From assembly GCA_017871115.1 (NCBI GenBank), contig JAFCIZ010000002.1, positions 1,137,501 to 1,201,500 of the forward strand: DNA of 64,000 nucleotides, written 5' to 3'. Numbering within the stretch: position 1 is the first letter of the stretch; each line of letters opens with the position of its first letter. This stretch comes from Cunninghamella blakesleeana. Its lineage: Eukaryota > Mucoromycota > Mucoromycetes > Mucorales > Cunninghamellaceae. Positions 59,007 through 64,000 of this stretch are shown one piece after another. Below the pieces are notes generated by a model. That model worked only from the letters and a program-made list of their open reading frames with translations. It was not told the origin of the DNA and ran no database searches. The translations under genes and the position numbers were made by a program.

Positions 59007-60465
59007 TTGTTGCATATGAATTGGTAATCGCGCATCCTAATAAAAAAAAAACACATAATGAATGAGCTTATATGTATTTTATACTATATAATACATTATA
59101 TAATACATTATAAAACGTTATCTAATATATAATTATATTACTTGATATGGGGAAAATTGTTTATTGCCATTTACATTCATATTTACTCGATTATTAGGTC
59201 CAGTATTAGTATGATATGGTGATATATTATCTTGCTGTGGAGAAGATACTTGTTGTGCTTGTTGGAGTTGCTGTAAATTATAAGGTGTTTGGTACATGCC
59301 AGTTGGTTGAGAAGGAATGACACGGTTCTAAAAACAATTATATATATATATATATATTGGTTGGTTATATAAATTAGAATAGTTTTTTTAAAAAATAAAT
59401 AAAGTAAAAAATGTAAGCTATGTATATATATGTATATATTACCATTTGAGGTGATGGATTAATATTTGTAGTTTGTTGGAAAGCTTGTACTGGAGATGCA
59501 GAATTACTTCCTAAGATATTTCAAAGTAATAAAGTATTATAAAACGTAAGAAAAGTAAGTTTAGTACCATTTTGTCCTTATTTTACTAATCCATAATTAT
59601 TCTATTATATTATTCTATTATTTTTTATTTTTTATTTTTATTTTTATTTTTATCTTTTTATTTATAAAGAAGTAAATATACCTCCATAATCAGTACCTAT
59701 TCGTGATTGCTGTGGACTATTAACTGCCATAGGTGATCCAATATTAGGGTGTTGAGCAGTTACAGGTGAGGAGCTAGGTGATTGTTTTACTAATAATATG
59801 TAATTTATAATAATAACAATTATAATAATAATAATAAAAATAGTGTTTATTTAATATTCAGATATTTCTATATGCATACGTATACATAAATAAATAAATA
59901 TAAATAATACCTCTATTCATTGCCATAGCGGCAGCAGCAGCTTGTTGTTGTTGGTATAAAAGTTGTTGTGGGTTAGTTGGTGAATTTGTATTTGCTTGAT
60001 ACATAGCGCGACTTTGTTGAAACTGAGCTTGTAGTGCAGCAGCATTCACTAATAAATAAATAAAAGCATTAAATATTAAAAGTTGTAAATATATTTACAC
60101 AAAAATGTATAGATGTATGTATATATTAGATTACTTGCTCCATTATTTTGCAGCATAAGGTTTTGTGGTGAATAGGCAACTCCAGCTTGTTGTGAGACGC
60201 CCAAGTTCGGATTAAATAATTGTTGTTGAGAAGGTTGTGAAGTGTTTACAGTATTTACTTGTGATTGCATCATCGAAACTGGATTTCCTTGTGAAAGTGG
60301 TAAACCCATTCCTTGATCAAGATTAAAGTCGTTAATACCAACACCTGTAAAATTACCAGGGTTATTGAAATTTATTCCATTAAATCCAAGAGCATTAAAT
60401 TGATTGAGGTTATTGGTTGGAGAGTTTTGTTCTTGTGAATGCTGCTGTTGTTGAAATGGCAACAT
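57135..60465 (-). CDS. SWI/SNF subunit of the SWI1/BAF250 family, no ARID seen
   Basis: Six exons: 60135-60465, 59911-60048, 59682-59789, 59443-59510, 59142-59327, 57135-59036, giving 910 residues. Residues 1-420 are Q/N/S/P-rich with several SPQ repeats and a poly-Q run at the start of exon 6. From about 427 to the end a folded helical region begins YGGVDLKYFDKFEIKPMVAQ and contains SLRERCLCILNLLRNFSFIP, DHRKSVLMIFSNIG and QLATLEMVILGLYNI. This is the ARM-like core-binding region of SWI1/ARID1-type subunits. The ARID DNA-binding domain expected between the low-complexity part and the core was not found in any exon. Predicted role: scaffold subunit of the SWI/SNF remodeller. Confidence 0.85.
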
Positions 60466-63320
60466 TTGAAACCAATTAGAATATTAAAAATAAATAAATA
60501 ATAATAGTTATATGATAAAAAAAGAGAGAGAAAGAAGGGGAGAAAAAAATGGATTTAGGGAAAAAAAGATTTAAATAATGATTACGGTCACGGCGATAAT
60601 TATTGGCGGAAATTTAAAAAAATTAAGTTTCCCCTTTTCTTCATCTGAGCTAATATGATTGATTTATGCAAATGATATACTATTAGTATTTAATTTATAT
60701 TCCAGAAAAATAGTTATATACGGTAGTTTTTAGTGAATCTCACTCTTTTTTTTTTGTCCAAAGGAAAGGAGAGTGCTAAAAAGGCATTATATGTAAAATT
60801 TCTTTTCTTTCCTAATAATGTTTTAATATTATTTGTCCTAAAGAAGCAGCTTTTTACGCAAAGCACAACCACTTTCATTTATTTTTAAATACTAAAAAAA
60901 AATGTCAACTTGAGATGAGCTTTTTATTTCTCTTATTCTTTATTTTTATTCATAATAAAAAAAATATCGAAAAAAAAATTAAAATAAAAAGAAACGCGTG
61001 ACAATAATCCTTTTACTACTATTATTACTGCTTTGTTTACATTATGTTATACCTCTACTCTCTTACTCTTGAGACTAGGTTTTTTGATAAATAAAACCAT
61101 ATTAAAAGTTAACATATATTATATTATATTTTTTCATTATAAAGCAATCATTTATAGTTATAGATGCTGTATATAATCATATTGTAAATATATGTAGGGA
61201 GACTTGAAGGGAAAAGTGTATAGATATCTTAATACGTTTATTACTAGTTTGTTGAATAAACAAAAATAAATGCTACCTATATCAGGTAATTTACGTACTT
61301 GGTTTATCTTTTTTTTGCATTGTTTTGCATCATTTTATGTCTTTCGAAATACGATTTTACACAACGATAAGAAAAAAGTTTAAATATATTATATATGTCA
61401 TAATAAAAAAGTATATTTTGTACTAAAGAAGTTGTTTGCAAAAAAAAAAAAAAGGAATAGAGCCTTATTCTTTTTTCAAAAAATCCCGTCATTAAAAATA
61501 TAACAGAAAAATAAGAAAATAATCAAATTTTTATTTTTAGTAGAGAAATGACAATAATGTAAAAAGTTGCATTTAAGACATAGTATAGCACCAATAATAT
61601 CAATCTTGCTTTGTTAAAACTATTATAAAATAATAAAATATAAGTAAGAAATTATAAAAAATAAATTCCAATCATATTAATTAAATGAGCAACAACTTCG
61701 ATAGAATTAGATCATCATTTTGAAGAAAAACTACCGTCTTGAACAAAAGAAGGATTGGTATCTTAAATATAAAAATGACCAAAATTTAGGTTAATAATAA
61801 TAGCTAAAACCTAAGATAAAAAAGAGATACAGGCATCTTGGATAAGAAAAAGCTTGTCGTACTGAGCAAAAAGGGCAGAAATTTTAATAAAAGATCAGTA
61901 TCTTGAAAAAAATTGACCAGAACTTAGTGTAAAAAAATTTCTATCTTAAGAAAAAAGTCAATACATCTAATGAAAAAGTAATACCTTTTCGAATAGGACA
62001 AAGAGTAATAACTTGAATATGAAAATAAACATAGCCAGGTATAAAAGCTCAAATAAAGTGAAAAGAAGGTTATCCAAAAATAACAAAACTCTACTAGAAA
62101 TCAAAAGACTATTACCGCAATTAGTAATAAAGTACCATTATTAAGTATAAACAATAAATATAAGTATTTGAAATTATAAGAAACAATCAAAAGTGACCAT
62201 AAAACGCTAGCACCAGTATTTAGTAAGAGTGATCGAGAACGAAAAAACATAAAAGTTATACCTTAGGAACCATAAAATATTAGCAAGAAAATAAATCTAC
62301 CTTGCTAATTAAAATAAAATAACTTCCATTTATCTCACGATCAACTAAGAATCACAGTCTAGAACAATATAATTAAAATAAATAATCCTACTATAAAAAT
62401 CTATAATTTTTTTTTTCATTTTTATATTAGGTTATTACACCAAAATATACACATATGTTATATATAACAATAAAAATATTATTTACCATAATAGAATAAC
62501 CTATAATGTAAAAGCATAATTTCTCTAAAAAAAATAAAAAATGAAAGAGGTGGAAAAATTAAGTAACACCATTTAATTTTTTTCATATCTTTATTTTATT
62601 TTGTATAATATTTTTTTATTTTATTTGGGCCATTAGTTAGGTGTAGAAAGTAAATTGCGAGCCAGTATTTAAAATACTACTCATATTACGACTGATAAGA
62701 ATAATAAAAAAGATATAGTGAGTGAATATCTTTTTGTGAGGTTCGAAAATTTCCATGTGTAGTGGATGTGTATTAAAATCATTGATATTTCGCCCTTTGG
62801 TTTCATAATAAAAAATCCAACCTCAATTCATTTGCCCATTCATAAATAAAAGTTGATTTATATATATAATAATTAAGTTGATGGTACATTAAGTTTAGAA
62901 TCTAATGTTCTATTATTTATAGTGTTATTAAGCTCTTTATCTTGAATATGGACCTTCAAGTTAATCCGTGAATATTTAAGAACTTATGAAAGCTAGTCTA
63001 TATGTTGATAATGATTATACTTATGACTTGCTAAGTATCAATTGAATTGATTTATTATCAATGGAAATAAATTAATATTTAATTTGAGTGCTATTTTTTA
63101 ATGCAAGTATTTTTAAAAAGAATTTTTCATAAAAAAAAGTATGGCATGAATATTGTTAAAAAATATTCATTATATTTTTACAAGATGGCTCAAATTCAAA
63201 ATAATAAGAAATGAAGAGATTAATTAAAATTAAATTATTATTATATAATATAAAATAATGAAGTTTATTTATAAAGTGATAGTACAATAGTAAATGTTAT
63301 ATATAGTAAAATTGGATGTT
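60466..63320. other. Long spacer (2.85 kb) without a recognisable gene
   Basis: It begins with a short CT-rich promoter stretch for the SWI1 gene (60510-60560), then AT-rich sequence. Between about 61700 and 62050 there are degenerate repeated phrases (TATCTTRAA..AAAATGACCA.AA at about 61757 and 61898). No open frame with protein character over 60 codons and no tRNA seen. Confidence 0.45.
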
Positions 63321-64000
63321 TTAAATTGATTTTTTTTCAAATTGAATACCATCTTCGGCTTGAGCAGTTATGTTAAAATTACGGATCATACAGGTTATAA
63401 TACCTTTCATTTGATGAACAGCAAACCAACGACCTAAAATATAAATATAAAAAAATTATAATTTAAAATAAAAGTTTTCTTTCTTTATTTTAAATTACTA
63501 AACTTATTTACTTACCAGGACAAGCATGCCTATAAATCATCCAAAATATATAAAAAAAATTGTAAAATATCAGTTATATATACAAATAATTCGTTCGCAA
63601 TGAAATATATTTGGATTTCACTTACTTTCCCATGCCAAATAGTAAAAAGTTCTCACCAACCTTAGTCACTGGAGATCCTTGTCCAACATGTCTGAATGGC
63701 TTAAAATCGGATAGATCATCTTCAATATTATCTTTATTCATTTGGTGAACGTGCCAAAAATTAATATAGACGTCTTCGCCTAAGTAGAGTATTTTTAATA
63801 ATAATAATTATTAATACGATGTCTATTTTTATTTTATTTTATTTTATTATTATTTATTTTTAATATCAATATATATTACCAGGTCTTATTACAGCACCAC
63901 TTTTCAAAACTACATCATGATCACTATTATTTATATGAGAATGGGCCAATGAATTACCACCGTGTCTAAAAGCTTCACGAAGATAACTGTCTAATTTAAC
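63321..64000 (-). CDS. Cytochrome P450, C-terminal part (5' end beyond window)
   Basis: Exons seen: 63880-64000 (continues past the edge), 63626-63779, 63516-63529, 63321-63433, in phase. The K-helix motif E-x-x-R appears as YLREAFRHGG; then VLKSGAVIRPGEDVYINFWHV (beta region) and DFKPFRHVGQGSP. The haem loop FGMGKHACPGRWFAV has the axial Cys in the 14-nt exon. The C-terminus (GIITCMIRNFNI) is the L-helix region. Variant spacing near the PERF-like block and the short tail are typical of fungal P450s that act on hydrophobic substrates at the ER. The substrate cannot be inferred. The N-terminal anchor and I helix lie outside the window. Confidence 0.92.

Noticed and set aside
61304..61492. 62-codon minus-strand frame in the large spacer
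   Set aside because: The middle is F/I/Y noise and no adjoining exon could be found; only the last residues look protein-like.

Overview
The window is AT-rich nuclear DNA of a fungus. Short introns (about 50-130 nt, GT..AG), a Zn(2)Cys(6) transcription factor, a Rac GTPase with a myosin regulatory light chain, muskelin, a chromodomain Gypsy element and a DIRS-type tyrosine-recombinase retrotransposon together suggest an early-diverging (zygomycete-type, probably Mucoromycota) filamentous fungus. That placement is inference; no rDNA or mitochondrial marker is present. Microsatellites (ATT, AT, poly-A/T) fill introns and spacers, and many proteins carry Q/N/S/T runs.

Left part (1-25.5 kb), mostly ordinary genes. 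It holds a two-RRM RNA-binding protein (484-2951 +), two small proteins (3861-4085 + and 5184-5420 +), a decayed F-box gene (from 5932 +), Rac1 (8557-9808 -), a DDX21/Gu-type RNA helicase (10280-12660 -), a Zn(2)Cys(6) factor (13359-14252 -), muskelin (15561-19038 +), a cytochrome b561 protein (19233-19994 +), Nus1/NgBR (20252-21665 +), a Pgc1-like glycerophosphodiester phosphodiesterase (21852-23135 -) and myosin regulatory light chain (24749-25525 +). Spliced models were built by hand by joining exons in phase; every multi-exon model below sums to a whole number of codons.

Middle part (about 26.2-42.2 kb), an accessory island between the myosin light chain and HOP2. Its order is: a 170-bp direct repeat, a PD-(D/E)XK-like orphan ORF, and the second repeat copy; decayed tandem repeats; tRNA-Thr(AGU); five 57-bp tandem units; one copy of a 90-bp repeat; a DIRS element (30101-40775) with inverted terminal repeats and an intact internal complementary region; a 141-codon orphan ORF; a small ORF; and the second 90-bp repeat copy. 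A Gypsy chromovirus (31628-37884) with identical LTRs and a 5-bp target duplication sits inside the DIRS pol gene, so it is the youngest event. DIRS gag and pol are joined by a canonical -1 frameshift heptamer.

Right part (42.2-64 kb), genes again. It holds HOP2 (42242-43531 +), a 67-residue WWE-like protein (43931-44134 -), NC2-alpha/DRAP1 (45594-46330 +), a second cytochrome b561 gene with a 353-bp pure TAA tract in intron 1 (46583-47840 +), a Sec7-PH Arf exchange factor (48643-52871 -), LYRM5/ETFRF1 (53259-53775 -), a DUF3020-like protein (54508-56554 -), a SWI1-type SWI/SNF subunit with no visible ARID (57135-60465 -), and the 3' end of a cytochrome P450 (63321 to beyond the window edge, -).

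The genes do not form operons. Functional themes are Rho/actomyosin and Arf control of morphogenesis, transcription and chromatin (NC2, SWI/SNF, Zn cluster), dolichol and phospholipid metabolism, and meiotic recombination (HOP2). Start codons are often preceded by CT-rich tracts on the coding strand.
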